From Bog-159 sp963738375 (GTDB lineage Bacteria; Acidobacteriota; Terriglobia; Bryobacterales; Bryobacteraceae), in assembly GCA_963738375.1 (NCBI GenBank), contig CAVTWL010000012.1, positions 186,001 to 250,000 of the forward strand: a stretch of 64,000 bases of DNA, read 5' to 3'. Numbering within the stretch: position 1 is the stretch's first letter; each line of letters begins with the position of its first letter. Position numbers and translations under genes: made by a program. Below, in pieces: positions 28,975 through 38,960 of this stretch. The notes under the pieces were generated by a model. The model did no database searches. It saw only the letters and a list, made by a program, of their open reading frames with translations, and was not told the origin of the DNA.

Positions 28975-30537
28975 ATAACTACGACTCATTACGATGTCAT
29001 CATCATAGGAACCGGCGCCGGCGGCGGCACCTTGGCGCATCATCTCGCGCCTTCCGGCAAGCGCATCCTCATGCTGGAACGCGGCGGGTACCTGCCGCGT
29101 GAAAAGGCCAATTGGGACGCCCGCGCTGTCTTCGTCGAAGCGCGATACAGAGCTCCGGAGCAATGGTATGACAAAGACGGAAAGCCCTTCCAACCGGGTA
29201 TTCAATACTATGTTGGCGGCAATACCAAGGTCTACGGCGCGGCCTTATTGCGTTTTCGCCCGCGGGATTTTGGCGAGGTCCGCCACTACGCCGGCCTCTC
29301 GCCCGCATGGCCGCTCGGCTATAACGATTTCGAGCCGTATTACACCAGGGCCGAGCATCTCTATCATGTGCACGGTCGGCACGGCATCGATCCAACCGAA
29401 GGACCGGTCAGCTCCCAATACCTCTATCCGCCCGTGACTCACGAGCCCCGCATCCAGCAACTCTACGACGATTTTGAAAAGCTGGGCCATCACCCCTTCC
29501 CCTTGCCGCTCGGAATTCTGCTCGATGAAGAGAACGGAAGGCCTCGCCACGACAGCGCCTGTGTGCGTTGCCAGGCCTTCGACGGCTTCCCCTGCCTGGT
29601 CAACGGCAAAGCGGATGCGCAGATCATTTGCGTGGATCCGGCTTTACAGCACAGCAACGTTGAATTGATCACCGGCGCCTATGTCACTCGCCTGGAAACC
29701 AGCGCATCGGGACGCGAAGTCGGTAAGGTGGTGGTCGAGCGCAACGGCGCCACCGAAGAGTATTCCGCCGACATCGTAGTGGCCTCCTGCGGCGCGGTGA
29801 ATTCGGCCGCGCTGCTGCTTCGCTCGGCGAATGACAAGCATCCCAACGGCCTCGCCAACGCCTCCGGCCTCGTCGGCAGGAACTACATGCGGCACAACTG
29901 CTCCGCATTCATGGCTATATCCAAAGATCCCAACCCGACCATCTTCCAGAAAACTCTGGGCCTTAACGACTTCTATTTCGACGCCCCGGATTGGGAGTAC
30001 CCGCTCGGCGAGATACAAATGTTGGGTAAGTCCGATGGCCAAATGATCAACGCCGAAGCGCCCGCATGGGCCGTATGGAAGCCCGAGTTTGCGCTCGACT
30101 ATCTGGCGGAGCACTCCGTTGATTTCTGGCTCCAATCCGAGGATCTCCCCCATCCCGACAACCGCGTGACCATCGATTCGACTGGAAAGATCACTCTGGC
30201 GCTGCCGCATATCGACCTTGAAGGCCACCGGCGACTGACCGCCAAACTCAAAGAAATGCTCACGGACATCGGGCTGCACGACCAATTGCTTTCGCGCGAA
30301 CATTATCTGGGCCAAGACATCCCTATCGGGGGAACCGCTCACCAGGCCGGCACGATTCGTTTCGGCGCCGACCCGACGACTTCCGTACTCGACCTGAATT
30401 GCAAAGCTCACGATCTGGATAACCTCTACGTGGTCGACGCCAGTTTCTTCGTGTCGATTGCCGCCGTGAATCCGAGCTTGACGATCTTCGCCAATGCGCT
30501 GCGCGTGGGCGACCACTTACTCGAAAGACTCAAATAA
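28975..30537 (+). CDS. GMC family FAD-dependent oxidoreductase with a non-standard start
   Basis: About 520 residues. The FAD-binding loop IIIGTGAGGGTLAHHLA begins a few codons after the preceding stop; C-terminal VDASFFVSIAAVNPSLTIFA is the GMC signature region. Between the permease stop (TAG, 28969-28971) and this motif no ATG, GTG or TTG exists: the in-frame codons are GGT ATA ACT ACG ACT CAT. ATA at 28975 sits where an ATG is expected (ATA ACT ACG ACT CAT TAC GAT), so either ATA is used, or an ATG has been lost or misread. The first in-frame ATG (29032) would delete the FAD loop. Likely oxidises a sugar or sugar alcohol; substrate unknown. Confidence 0.85.
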   Translation: MTTTHYDVIIIGTGAGGGTLAHHLAPSGKRILMLERGGYLPREKANWDARAVFVEARYRAPEQWYDKDGKPFQPGIQYYVGGNTKVYGAALLRFRPRDFGEVRHYAGLSPAWPLGYNDFEPYYTRAEHLYHVHGRHGIDPTEGPVSSQYLYPPVTHEPRIQQLYDDFEKLGHHPFPLPLGILLDEENGRPRHDSACVRCQAFDGFPCLVNGKADAQIICVDPALQHSNVELITGAYVTRLETSASGREVGKVVVERNGATEEYSADIVVASCGAVNSAALLLRSANDKHPNGLANASGLVGRNYMRHNCSAFMAISKDPNPTIFQKTLGLNDFYFDAPDWEYPLGEIQMLGKSDGQMINAEAPAWAVWKPEFALDYLAEHSVDFWLQSEDLPHPDNRVTIDSTGKITLALPHIDLEGHRRLTAKLKEMLTDIGLHDQLLSREHYLGQDIPIGGTAHQAGTIRFGADPTTSVLDLNCKAHDLDNLYVVDASFFVSIAAVNPSLTIFANALRVGDHLLERLK

Positions 30538-30549
30538 GGAAACGGACGA

Positions 30550-31653
30550 ATGAAAGCCATAGCCATCGTTCCTGGAACTGCCGGCGCGAAAATCGTGGAG
30601 CGGCCGGAACCCAATGTCACTGCGCCCGGCGACGTCAAGGTTCGCATCGTCCGGGTAGGAATCTGCGGAACGGACCGCGAGGAGCTGTCCGGAGGCCGCG
30701 CTCAAGCGCCCGAGGGCCAGAAGGAACTGGTGATCGGCCACGAGATGTTCGGCCAGGTGGTGGCGGTCGGATCGGCCGTCACTCGCGTGAAGGTGGGCGA
30801 CTTCGCTGTGTTCACGGTCCGCCGTGGCTGCGGCGCCTGCGCGCCTTGCCGCATGGGCCGCGCCGATATGTGCCAGACCGGAAACTATCGCGAGCGCGGC
30901 ATTAAAGGCCTTGACGGCTATCAGACCGAGTTCGCCGTCGACGGCGAACAATACATCGTTCACCTGCCGCCGGACTTGCAGAACCTGGGCGTGCTGTTGG
31001 AGCCGCTCTCCATCGTCGAAAAGGCTATCGACGAGATCCTGCGCGTGCAAGGCGTCCGCGACCCCGAAGCCGCCATCCACCCGGACTGGCTTTACGGCCG
31101 CCACTGCCTGGTTGCCGGCTTGGGACCCGTTGGGCTGCTCGCCGCCATGGCCCTGCGACTGCGCGGCGCCGAAGTCTACGGGTTGGACGTGGTGGACGCG
31201 TCTACCGCCCGCCCGTCGTGGCTCGCCGGGATCGGCGGCCACTACGTCGATGGCCGCCAGGTGCCCCCCGATCAGGTCGCCGCCAAGGTCGGCCTGATGG
31301 ATCTCATCGTGGATGCCAGCGGCATTCCAACGCTGGAGTTCAACCTGCTCGATGCCCTGGCGGTAAATGGCGCATACGTCTTGACCGGCATTCCCGGCGC
31401 CAGCCGTCCCATCGAGATCCCCGGCGCCGAATTGGTGCGCGAGTTGGTTCTGGACAACCAGGTGATGTTGGGTAGCGTGAACGCCGCGCGCGGCCACTTT
31501 CAAATCGGCGCGGACGATCTGGCCGCCGCCCACTTGCGCTGGGGCGCCCACATGGATGGACTGATCACGCAACGCTACACCCCCGGCGAGTTCGTCGGCT
31601 CCCCCGACCAGCATGCGCCCGATTCCATCAAGCAAATCGTGGAATGGAAATAA
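30550..31653 (+). CDS. Zinc-dependent glucose 1-dehydrogenase-like protein (MDR family)
   Basis: A 367-residue medium-chain dehydrogenase. Catalytic zinc ligands in GICGTDREE and the GHEMFGQVV motif; the structural zinc site is the four Cys of CGACAPCRMGRADMC; the nucleotide loop is VAGLGPVGLLAAM. The long insert (YGRHCLVAGLG) and AKVGLMDLIVDASG follow archaeal-type glucose dehydrogenases more closely than plain alcohol dehydrogenases. It oxidises an aldose to a lactone with NAD(P), which fits its place after a GMC oxidoreductase and before GH39. Ribosome site AAGGAAA upstream of the ATG. Confidence 0.87.
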   Translation: MKAIAIVPGTAGAKIVERPEPNVTAPGDVKVRIVRVGICGTDREELSGGRAQAPEGQKELVIGHEMFGQVVAVGSAVTRVKVGDFAVFTVRRGCGACAPCRMGRADMCQTGNYRERGIKGLDGYQTEFAVDGEQYIVHLPPDLQNLGVLLEPLSIVEKAIDEILRVQGVRDPEAAIHPDWLYGRHCLVAGLGPVGLLAAMALRLRGAEVYGLDVVDASTARPSWLAGIGGHYVDGRQVPPDQVAAKVGLMDLIVDASGIPTLEFNLLDALAVNGAYVLTGIPGASRPIEIPGAELVRELVLDNQVMLGSVNAARGHFQIGADDLAAAHLRWGAHMDGLITQRYTPGEFVGSPDQHAPDSIKQIVEWK

Positions 31654-31655
31654 CC

Positions 31656-33089
31656 ATGCCCTCCTTCACATGCAACCCCGCCCAGCCGTCCGAAGCATTC
31701 CCGCATTTTTGGGAACACACCGTGGGCAGCGGCCACGCGCCCCTCGCGCTGCGCGCCGACTGGCAGGGCCAACTGCTTCGCTGCCATAACGAACTCGGCT
31801 TCCAGCACGTGCGATTTCATGCGCTCCTATCCGATGAAATGGGTACCCTTGTCTGCGAAGAAGAAAAACTGCTGTATTCCTTCTTCAACGCCGACCGCAT
31901 CACCGACTTTCTGCTCTCCATCGGCATGCGCCCGTTTGTTGAATTGTCCTTCATGCCGGAAGCCTTGGCTTCGGGGCGCGACACTGTCTTCAGTTACCGG
32001 GGCAATGTCACTCCGCCCAAGGACTACGCGCAATGGGCCGCGCTCATCCAAAAGCTGGTCGAGCACTGGGTCGAACGCTATGGCGCGGCGGAAGTCGGCC
32101 TGTGGTTCTTCGAAGTTTGGAACGAGCCCAACTTACAGGCCTTCTGGAAGGCATCGCAGGAGGATTACTTCAAGCTCTACAGCGCCACCGCCGCGGCCAT
32201 CAAGGCCGTCGGCCAGTCACTGAAAGTCGGAGGCCCTGCCACCGCCGATAACCAATGGATTACACCATTCCTCGCTTACTGCGAGGGCCATCAGGCGCCC
32301 GTTGATTTCGTCTCCACCCACCACTACCCAACCGATGCCTTCGGCCAACCCGGCGCCGATACCGTCACCCAGTTGCAACACGCCCCCCGCCACGGCATGC
32401 GCGACGAGGTCGCTAAAGCGCGCCACGAGGCCGGCTTGTTGCCTCTGTATTACACGGAGTGGAGCATCTCATCCAACCCGCGGGATCCCCTGCACGACCA
32501 GCCTTTCGCCGCCGCCCTCATCGTAAGAATCGTGATGGAAGCCCGCGGCCTCGTCCAGGGCTATAGCTATTGGACCTTCAGTGACATCTTCAATGAGAAC
32601 TACTTTCCATCGGTTCCCTTTCACGGAGGCTTCGGCCTGCTGAATCTGTACGGCATCGCCAAGCCCGCCTATCGCGCGTTCCAGATGCTCCACCAATTGG
32701 GTGCCGAATTCCTCACGGTCGAAGGAACGCACGAAACCGTCGACGTCTGGGTTGTCCGCAAGAGCAACGCCGTCACCGTGCTGATGACCAATCTGGCCAT
32801 GCCCCGTCATCCCATCCAAACAGAATTGGTGAATGTCCGCCTGTCCGCGGCGTCCGATCCCCGCACTGCCTGGATCGAACGCATCGACGAAGACCACGCC
32901 AATCCGCGCCGCCTCTGGCACGCCATGGGCGAACCGGAATACTTGAGCCCGCTCCAGGTGGAGCAGCTCGGCGCGGCTTCCGCGCTGCAGCCGGAACCGC
33001 AGCCCTGGACCTACGATGCGGGCAATCTCGACCTGACCGTTAGTCTGCCACCGCAAAGTGTCGCGTCCGTTACCATTGAGCTTTCCTGA
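31656..33089 (+). CDS. GH39-like beta-xylosidase
   Basis: A 477-residue cytoplasmic glycosidase (no signal peptide). The TIM-barrel catalytic pair is visible: acid/base Glu in FEVWNEPNLQAFW and nucleophile Glu in YYTEWSISSNPRD, with FVSTHHYPTDAFG between. These fit GH39 xylan 1,4-beta-xylosidases. A second ATG at 31644 overlaps the dehydrogenase stop and is an alternative start adding four residues. It would release xylose or a similar sugar from imported oligosaccharides, feeding the neighbouring dehydrogenases. Confidence 0.88.
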   Translation: MPSFTCNPAQPSEAFPHFWEHTVGSGHAPLALRADWQGQLLRCHNELGFQHVRFHALLSDEMGTLVCEEEKLLYSFFNADRITDFLLSIGMRPFVELSFMPEALASGRDTVFSYRGNVTPPKDYAQWAALIQKLVEHWVERYGAAEVGLWFFEVWNEPNLQAFWKASQEDYFKLYSATAAAIKAVGQSLKVGGPATADNQWITPFLAYCEGHQAPVDFVSTHHYPTDAFGQPGADTVTQLQHAPRHGMRDEVAKARHEAGLLPLYYTEWSISSNPRDPLHDQPFAAALIVRIVMEARGLVQGYSYWTFSDIFNENYFPSVPFHGGFGLLNLYGIAKPAYRAFQMLHQLGAEFLTVEGTHETVDVWVVRKSNAVTVLMTNLAMPRHPIQTELVNVRLSAASDPRTAWIERIDEDHANPRRLWHAMGEPEYLSPLQVEQLGAASALQPEPQPWTYDAGNLDLTVSLPPQSVASVTIELS

Positions 33090-33134
33090 TGCCGCCCCTC
33101 CCCATCGCCAATCCGCAAGGCAGCGACGACCCAG

Positions 33135-34445
33135 ATGCTCGACACCCTGGCTCGCGAGACATTCGACTTCTTCCGCCACGAGTTTAATCCGTCCACCGGC
33201 TTGATCGTGGATAAGACGCAGCCCGGGTCGCCCGCCAGCATCGCCGCCGTCGGCATGGGCCTCAGCGTGTACACCGTCGCCGTCGAACGCGGCTGGCTCA
33301 CCCGCCACGAAGCCGCCGCTAGAACCCTCGCTGCTCTGCGCTTCCTGTTATCCGCGCACCAAGGCCCCCAGCCCGACGCCGCCGGATATCGCGGCTTCTA
33401 CTATCATTTCCTCGACATGCAAACCGGCCGCCGCGCCTGTCATTGTGAGCTTTCCACGATCGACACCGCCATCCTGATGGCCGGCGTACTGACCGCCGCC
33501 GGCTATTTCTCAACTGGCCTTGCCGAGGAGAACGAAATCCGTGAGATCGCCCGCATCCTCTTTGAGCGCGTCGACTGGCAATGGGCTCTGAACGGCGGCA
33601 AAACCATCTGCCATGGATGGAGTCCCGAGGCTGGATTTCTTCCCTACCGCTGGGACACCGGCTACAGCGAGGCCTTGATTCTGTACACGCTGGCGCTCGG
33701 CTCGCCCACCTTTCCCATCGACCCGGAAGGCTATCGCGCCTGGACCTCGACCTTCCAGCTTCAGACCCTCTACGGCATCCAGCACCTCTATGCCGGTCCG
33801 CTCTTCATCCATCAAATGTCGCACCTGTGGCTCGACTTCCGCGGCATTCAGGACGATTTCAACCGCAAAACCGGCATCGATTATTTCGAGAACAGCCGGC
33901 GCGCCACCCACATGCAGCGGCAGTATGCCATCGAGAATCCCCGCGGCTTCTCCGATTATCACCAGTACAACTGGGGCTTCACCGCCAGCGATGGCCCCGG
34001 CGACACGGTGCTGGAGGTGAACGGCGTTCGCCGCGTATTCTTCGATTACGTGGCCCGCGGCGCCCCGTTCGGCCCCGACGATGGCACCATCTCACCCTGG
34101 GCGGTGGTAGCCTCGCTCCCATTCGCGCCCGAAATCGTGATCGGTACCGTGCGCCACGCCATCGAACGCCTCGAACTGAAGGCCCATAATCCCTACGGCT
34201 TCGACGCCAGCTTCAATTCCACCTACCCCGAAAAGACCAGGAACCGCCACGGCTGGGTTTCCCCTTGGATCTTCGGCCTCAACCAGGGCCCCATAATACT
34301 GATGATCGAGAACTACCAGACCGGCCTGATTTGGGACGTTATCCGCCGCTGCGGCTACGTGCGCAACGGTCTCCGCCGCGCCGGATTTCAGGGCGCCTGG
34401 CTCGACTCCAACAACGAAATCACCCCCAGCAGCGCCCCCCAGTGA
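33135..34445 (+). CDS. Glucoamylase-like family protein, GH144-related (beta-1,2-glucan hydrolase candidate)
   Basis: A 436-residue protein of the PF10091 'glycoamylase-like' family, the group that defines GH144 endo-beta-1,2-glucanases and sophorohydrolases. Landmarks are RETFDFFRHEFNPSTGL, the GFYYHFLDMQTGRRA block, HGWSPEAGFLPYRWDTGYSE, IHQMSHLWLDFRGIQD and YGFDASFNSTYP. No signal peptide is apparent from the ATG at 33135, and the start region is weak: a frame-shifted ATG overlaps the GH39 stop at 33089, so the true N-terminus is uncertain. Its last 58 bases overlap the 3' end of the convergent gene. Substrate by family: beta-1,2-glucan or related. Confidence 0.82.
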   Translation: MLDTLARETFDFFRHEFNPSTGLIVDKTQPGSPASIAAVGMGLSVYTVAVERGWLTRHEAAARTLAALRFLLSAHQGPQPDAAGYRGFYYHFLDMQTGRRACHCELSTIDTAILMAGVLTAAGYFSTGLAEENEIREIARILFERVDWQWALNGGKTICHGWSPEAGFLPYRWDTGYSEALILYTLALGSPTFPIDPEGYRAWTSTFQLQTLYGIQHLYAGPLFIHQMSHLWLDFRGIQDDFNRKTGIDYFENSRRATHMQRQYAIENPRGFSDYHQYNWGFTASDGPGDTVLEVNGVRRVFFDYVARGAPFGPDDGTISPWAVVASLPFAPEIVIGTVRHAIERLELKAHNPYGFDASFNSTYPEKTRNRHGWVSPWIFGLNQGPIILMIENYQTGLIWDVIRRCGYVRNGLRRAGFQGAWLDSNNEITPSSAPQ

Positions 34446-36336
34446 TAATAGGCGTCGCTGCTCCGCACATCGTTTCCCGCCCCCGTCAGCGCATTGTAAT
34501 TCTCATAAATCGCATGGTCGCTCTCCCACGACTTCATCAGCAGCTTCAACGACCGCTCCGCCAAATCCTTCCGCGCGGCCGGTAGATCGTAGTTCCGCAT
34601 CCCCAGATACACCAGAAAATTCATCGGCCCCCAGATCCGCCCCCGCCAATACTCCTGATCCTTGAACCCCGGCACATTCCGCGCGATTGCCGGAATCACC
34701 CACTCCCCGTGAAACTCCTCCGGGTTGAAGTAATGTTCCTGCATCATGCGCCCCGCCTGCGCCTGCGTCGGCGCTTTGGCCAGCAGCGCATAGAAATTCG
34801 TCGGCGATAGCCGCTCCGAACTCTCCCCCGTATCCGTCCGCCGGTTCCGATATATGCCCGTCTGCTCGTCCCACAGCGTATTCAGACCCTTCGCATACCG
34901 CGCCCCGCGCTCCCGTAGCTCCCGCGCATCCTCCGTTTTCCCCAGCACCGCGGCGATCTCCGCAAGCGCCTGGCAATCCGCCGCATACATCGCCGTCAGA
35001 CCGGCATCCGCCATCTCCAGCCGGTTCGTCTTCGGATTGAACGGCACTCCATCGTACATCGGCGAATTGTCCAGCCCCGACTCGTACAGCGCCGCCTGGA
35101 AATTGTGATAGGTCCCGTCCACCTGCTGCGGCACGTCGTCCGAGCCCCACGCCAGCACGCCGCCCGCATCGCGCGCGCCCGGCCACCAACGGTTCCAGCG
35201 CAGCAGTTCATCGTAAACTTCCGCCAGGAACCACCGCTCCTTGTGCCGCTTGTAGATCTCCCATACCATCAGGCTGCCCACCGGCGGCTGCGACCGGTCG
35301 TCGCTCTTGATCCCGTACGCCGACGCGCAATTCGGCACGAACCCCCGCCGCGTAATCCCCTTCGTTACCTCCACCGCATTCGCAAACGCCAGATCCTGGT
35401 TGTACAGACCGTACATGAACGCAGCGAAGTACGTGTCCCAATCGAACAGCACTTCCCCCCCCAGTTCGCGCTCCACATCCGGCTCACCGGAGAGATCGCC
35501 CGGTCGTTCTCCGGATCGTACGTCAGATTCCACCCCAGGATCGTTTGCATCGCCGTGAAGACTTCCTTGGCCGCGCCATATCCCGCCAGCCGCTTCTCAT
35601 GCGCCGCCCGGTGCGCCTCCACGATCCCCGCTACTTCCTCCAGCGTCTTCCGCGCCCCCGTATAAATCGCGAACCGCCCTTCCATCGCCATCGAAAGATA
35701 CGGCCCATCCACCGTCAAAAACGGATCCGCCGCATCCGCCGCCGTTGTCCGCACCTCGAACGTCCGGCCCCCCGCGCGCGCCGATTGCGCCTTCAGCACC
35801 GCGCCTTCGCGCCGCACCGTGCCTGCACGGTTCCAGTAGTAGCCTGTCTCCACGATCAGATGCTCCGGCCGCAGCGCCGCCCGTTTCTCCACCGTCAGCA
35901 GGATATATTCCTCGCCGCCCTCCGCCGCGCTCTCGATCACCGCCACATTATTCGACCCCGCCGTCGACCCGCTGTTGAACTCCAGCCGCAGCTCCGTGTA
36001 CGCCCCATCGTCGGTATGCGGTCCCAGCCGGATCTTCTCCGCCCGCCGCGCCGTAGCATTCACCTGGAAGAACTCGCTCTGATAGTGATGCCCCATCCCG
36101 GCGCTCTTCAGTCCCAGCGTCAGAGCGAACCCGTCCGGCAGGTAGACGTGCGACAGCACGCTGTTCGCGCTCCACGTGTTCCACCCCTGGCACAGCCGCC
36201 GTTGCAGTGCCCGATATTCCGGCGTCCGCAGCACGCGCGTATCCTGCGCCAGCGCGCCTCCCGCAATCACCGTCGCCGCTATCAAGTAGGTAACAAGTTG
36301 TTTCACAGGATCAGCATAACCCCGCATCCCCTTCAC
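34388..36336 (-). pseudogene. Exported MGH1/GH63-like glycoside hydrolase, interrupted at a run of eight G
   Basis: About 649 residues once one base is restored. The upstream part has a signal peptide (VTYLIAATVIAGGALAQD) and a beta domain; the downstream part is an (alpha/alpha) barrel like mannosylglycerate hydrolase and GH63 enzymes (LFDWDTYFAAFMYGLYNQDL, WRGRIWGPMNFLVYLG, YYHWGALLG). The frames meet at 35453-35460, where a run of eight C on the + strand (eight G in the gene) is one short of the nine needed to read WGGEVLFDW. The GTG at 36336 overlaps the upstream GH20-like stop. Either a polymer-tract error or slipped-strand variation. Confidence 0.82.
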
Positions 36337-37406
36337 TGCCCAGCCCGCACTTCTTCATACAACGCCCGGAACGTCGCCGCCACCTCGTGCGACTCCGCGT
36401 CCCCGCTCTTCTCCCCGAAGTACGCCCGCGCGAACGGGCCGAACGGCACCCACGTGGTTGCCATCACTCCCTGCATCCTCTCCGCGATCTCCGCCGTCGC
36501 ATGCGTCCGCGTATCCCGCACCATCGCCAGTTGCCCCAGCGCTACATTCGCCCTTCGCCAGGGACACGCCACCACTCCAAATCCTTCCATCGCCAGGTAC
36601 GTCACCGAAGGCAGCACCCGCTCGTAATGCCAGTCGCACATGACAATGTCCTTCGGCACCATCCGGATCGCGTCCTGTGTCCCGTTTGCGCTCGCCTCCC
36701 ACTTGCCCATCCCCGTCGTCACGCCGTCCAGTAACCGGTCCGCCCACATCCACATCGTCCGCCCCGACGCCGCCAGATGATCGTGTACCGCCTTCACCTC
36801 GCCCGCAAACAGCTCCGCCTTGTTCTTCCCCCGGCACCGCTCGCAATCGTCCTCTCCCAGCAGAAAAACCTCGTCCATGCCCGCGTGAAACGCTTTCGCC
36901 CCCGTCGCCTCCACGATCTCGTCCATCAGGTCGAAAACGATCTCATGTACCTTTGGATGCAGCGGACAATAGCTCCGGCAGTAAGTCCCCACGTTTTGCG
37001 GATACTTCCCCGGCGTCTCGTCCAGTTCCGGATGAGACCGCAGCAGCGCCGCGGTTGTCGCCGCCCACGACTGGTGCCCCAGCAGGTTGATCTGCGGAAT
37101 CAGCCGCACGTTGGCCTCGCGGCACGCCGCCGCAATCCGCTTCACGTCGTCCCGGGACAGCGCATCGCTATCGGCCACCTCCGGCCGCCGCGTGAACTGG
37201 TAATGATAGTCGAACTCCATCACCAGCGTGTTCACGCCCTCCTTCGGCAGAGCCTCGCGAATGAAGCGCACCGCCAGATCCACCTCATCCGGCTTGGGCG
37301 CCATAACATGCAACCCACGGACGGGAAGTGGGGCTGAACCGGCGTTCAGCGTAACGGCGGCAATGAGACTCCACACTGCGCGCGCAACCCGATAGTTGAT
37401 TTTCAT
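36333..37406 (-). CDS. GH20-like (beta-N-acetylhexosaminidase superfamily) exported protein
   Basis: A 357-residue protein with a signal peptide (VARAVWSLIAAVTLNAGSA) and a TIM barrel related to GH20 beta-hexosaminidases: LVMEFDYHYQFTRRPEV, RLIPQINLLGHQSWA, and the catalytic Asp-Glu pair in FHAGMDEVFLLGED. The Cys cluster DCERCRGKNKAEL is typical of the GH20-like subgroup in environmental bacteria. It is the first gene of the pair with the MGH1/GH63-like enzyme (GTGA overlap at 36333-36336), so both should act together outside the cytoplasm on the same glycan. Exact substrate unknown. Confidence 0.8.
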   Translation of the reverse strand: MKINYRVARAVWSLIAAVTLNAGSAPLPVRGLHVMAPKPDEVDLAVRFIREALPKEGVNTLVMEFDYHYQFTRRPEVADSDALSRDDVKRIAAACREANVRLIPQINLLGHQSWAATTAALLRSHPELDETPGKYPQNVGTYCRSYCPLHPKVHEIVFDLMDEIVEATGAKAFHAGMDEVFLLGEDDCERCRGKNKAELFAGEVKAVHDHLAASGRTMWMWADRLLDGVTTGMGKWEASANGTQDAIRMVPKDIVMCDWHYERVLPSVTYLAMEGFGVVACPWRRANVALGQLAMVRDTRTHATAEIAERMQGVMATTWVPFGPFARAYFGEKSGDAESHEVAATFRALYEEVRAGQ

Positions 37407-37566
37407 GAAAGTGTTTCTGACGAGCGCAGTGTAACGCCCGTCCTTGCCGGGTGGACTGATGAAGTCCTCGAGTATGCCGGGCGAGAAACTATCGACCCCT
37501 ACCCCCCGTTTCCCGCATGGCTCGCTGGAACATCTACAGCATCCGATGCTTCCGCGAGGTCGGTAT

Positions 37567-38478
37567 CTATGCCCCCGCCCCCTTCCCCACCGCCATCATC
37601 GACTCCAATATCTGTTCCCCAACTTCCTTCACCGCCCCCGGCGAATGCGACAGAAACAGCGTGTTGCTCTTCCCGCTCTCCCCAATCGACTTCAAAGTAT
37701 CGAAGTACTGCGTCACCATCACCAGTTGCATGACCTCCTTCGCCGACGCCCCCTCCACCACCTTCTGGAATTGCTCGATTGACGCCTGCAGCCCCTCGAT
37801 GATCGCCTTCCTCTGGTTAGCAATGCCTTGCCCCTGCAGCGCCTTGCTCTCCGCTTCCGCCTCCGCCTTCTTCACCACCAGGATCTTCTCCGCCTCGCCT
37901 CGCGCGTTGGCCGCCACCTGCTCGCGCTGCGCGGCGTTGATGTCATTCATCGCCGACTTCACCTTCTCGTCCGGCACGATGTCCGTCACCAGCACGTTCA
38001 CGATCTCGTACCCGAACGTCGACATGTCCGCGTCCAGTTCCTTCTTCACCGCCATCGCGATGCTCGACTGGCTCGCGAATACCTCGTCCAGCGTCATCCC
38101 CGGCACGTGCCCCAGAATCACCTGCTCCACATACGATTTGATCTGCGCCGTCGGGTCCGCCAGTTTATAAAACGCGTCGAATACCTTGTCCGCACGCACC
38201 TGGTTCTGCACCGAGATCGGAATGGTCACGAAAACATTGTCCTTGGTCTTCGTTTCCATAGTCAGGGTGATCTGGTTCACCCGCAGGCTCATCGTTCCGC
38301 TCACCGAATCGAACAGCGGAACCTTCCAGTTCAGCCCGGGCTGCGCCACGCGAAGGAATTTGCCGAAGCGCGTAATCACGGCCACCTGCGCCGTCCTCAC
38401 CGTAAAGAAACTCGCCAGCACCACGTACAGCACCAGCGCCAGCAACAGCAGCAGCGGAATCGACATTGACATGTCCAT
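37567..38478 (-). CDS. SPFH/Band 7 (stomatin/prohibitin-like) membrane protein
   Basis: A 303-residue protein: one N-terminal membrane helix (SIPLLLLLALVLYVVLASFF), the SPFH domain (VRTAQVAVITRFGKFLRV to EIVNVLVTDIVPDEKVKSAM) and a long Ala/Glu coiled coil (QREQVAANARGEAEKILVVK). Such proteins build ring-like membrane microdomain scaffolds. The ATG at 38478 has GGAG eight bases upstream; an ATG at 38484 is nearly equal. No NfeD partner gene is adjacent. It borders the tRNA-Asp integration site and appears to be core genome. Confidence 0.92.
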   Translation of the reverse strand: MDMSMSIPLLLLLALVLYVVLASFFTVRTAQVAVITRFGKFLRVAQPGLNWKVPLFDSVSGTMSLRVNQITLTMETKTKDNVFVTIPISVQNQVRADKVFDAFYKLADPTAQIKSYVEQVILGHVPGMTLDEVFASQSSIAMAVKKELDADMSTFGYEIVNVLVTDIVPDEKVKSAMNDINAAQREQVAANARGEAEKILVVKKAEAEAESKALQGQGIANQRKAIIEGLQASIEQFQKVVEGASAKEVMQLVMVTQYFDTLKSIGESGKSNTLFLSHSPGAVKEVGEQILESMMAVGKGAGA

Positions 38479-38484
38479 GCTCAT

Positions 38485-38881
38485 CTCTCCACGTATCACT
38501 ATAAGCCCATTCGGCGCGCCTGCCGCTCCAACCTGAGCGATCGTCAGAAGCTTGCTACCCAACGCAAACATCTTTGCCATCCTGCCCTCGCTTTGGTCCT
38601 GGCAGCCTTTCTCGCGCGCGCTCAAACCGCCGTCGTCGATGCCGATCCCTCTCGCATCGCCGGCGCTCCCCCATCGGGTTATGGCAACGGCCGGTCGCGC
38701 CTCAGTGGCGGGCCATATGCATTCCAATGGGTGAATATCGGCTTTGGCGCCAAGGCCCACATCAATGCCATCCGCATCGCTTGGCGGTCCCCGCCGCCGC
38801 CGTCAAAAAAGGAGACATCCCGCACTTCGCCAAAGCATGGGCAACCCGCCTATGCTACTATGAAGAAGTTCACGTCTAAGC
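38485..38881. other. Intergenic region upstream of tRNA-Asp; no gene recognised
   Basis: The + strand holds an open frame with a hydrophobic start (LVLAAFLARAQTAVV) but no recognisable family, so I do not call it. A possible tRNA promoter -10 lies around 38851-38861 (TATGCTACTAT), about 20 bases before the tRNA. Confidence 0.4.
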
Positions 38882-38959
<78 letters not shown>

Positions 38960-38960
<1 letters not shown>

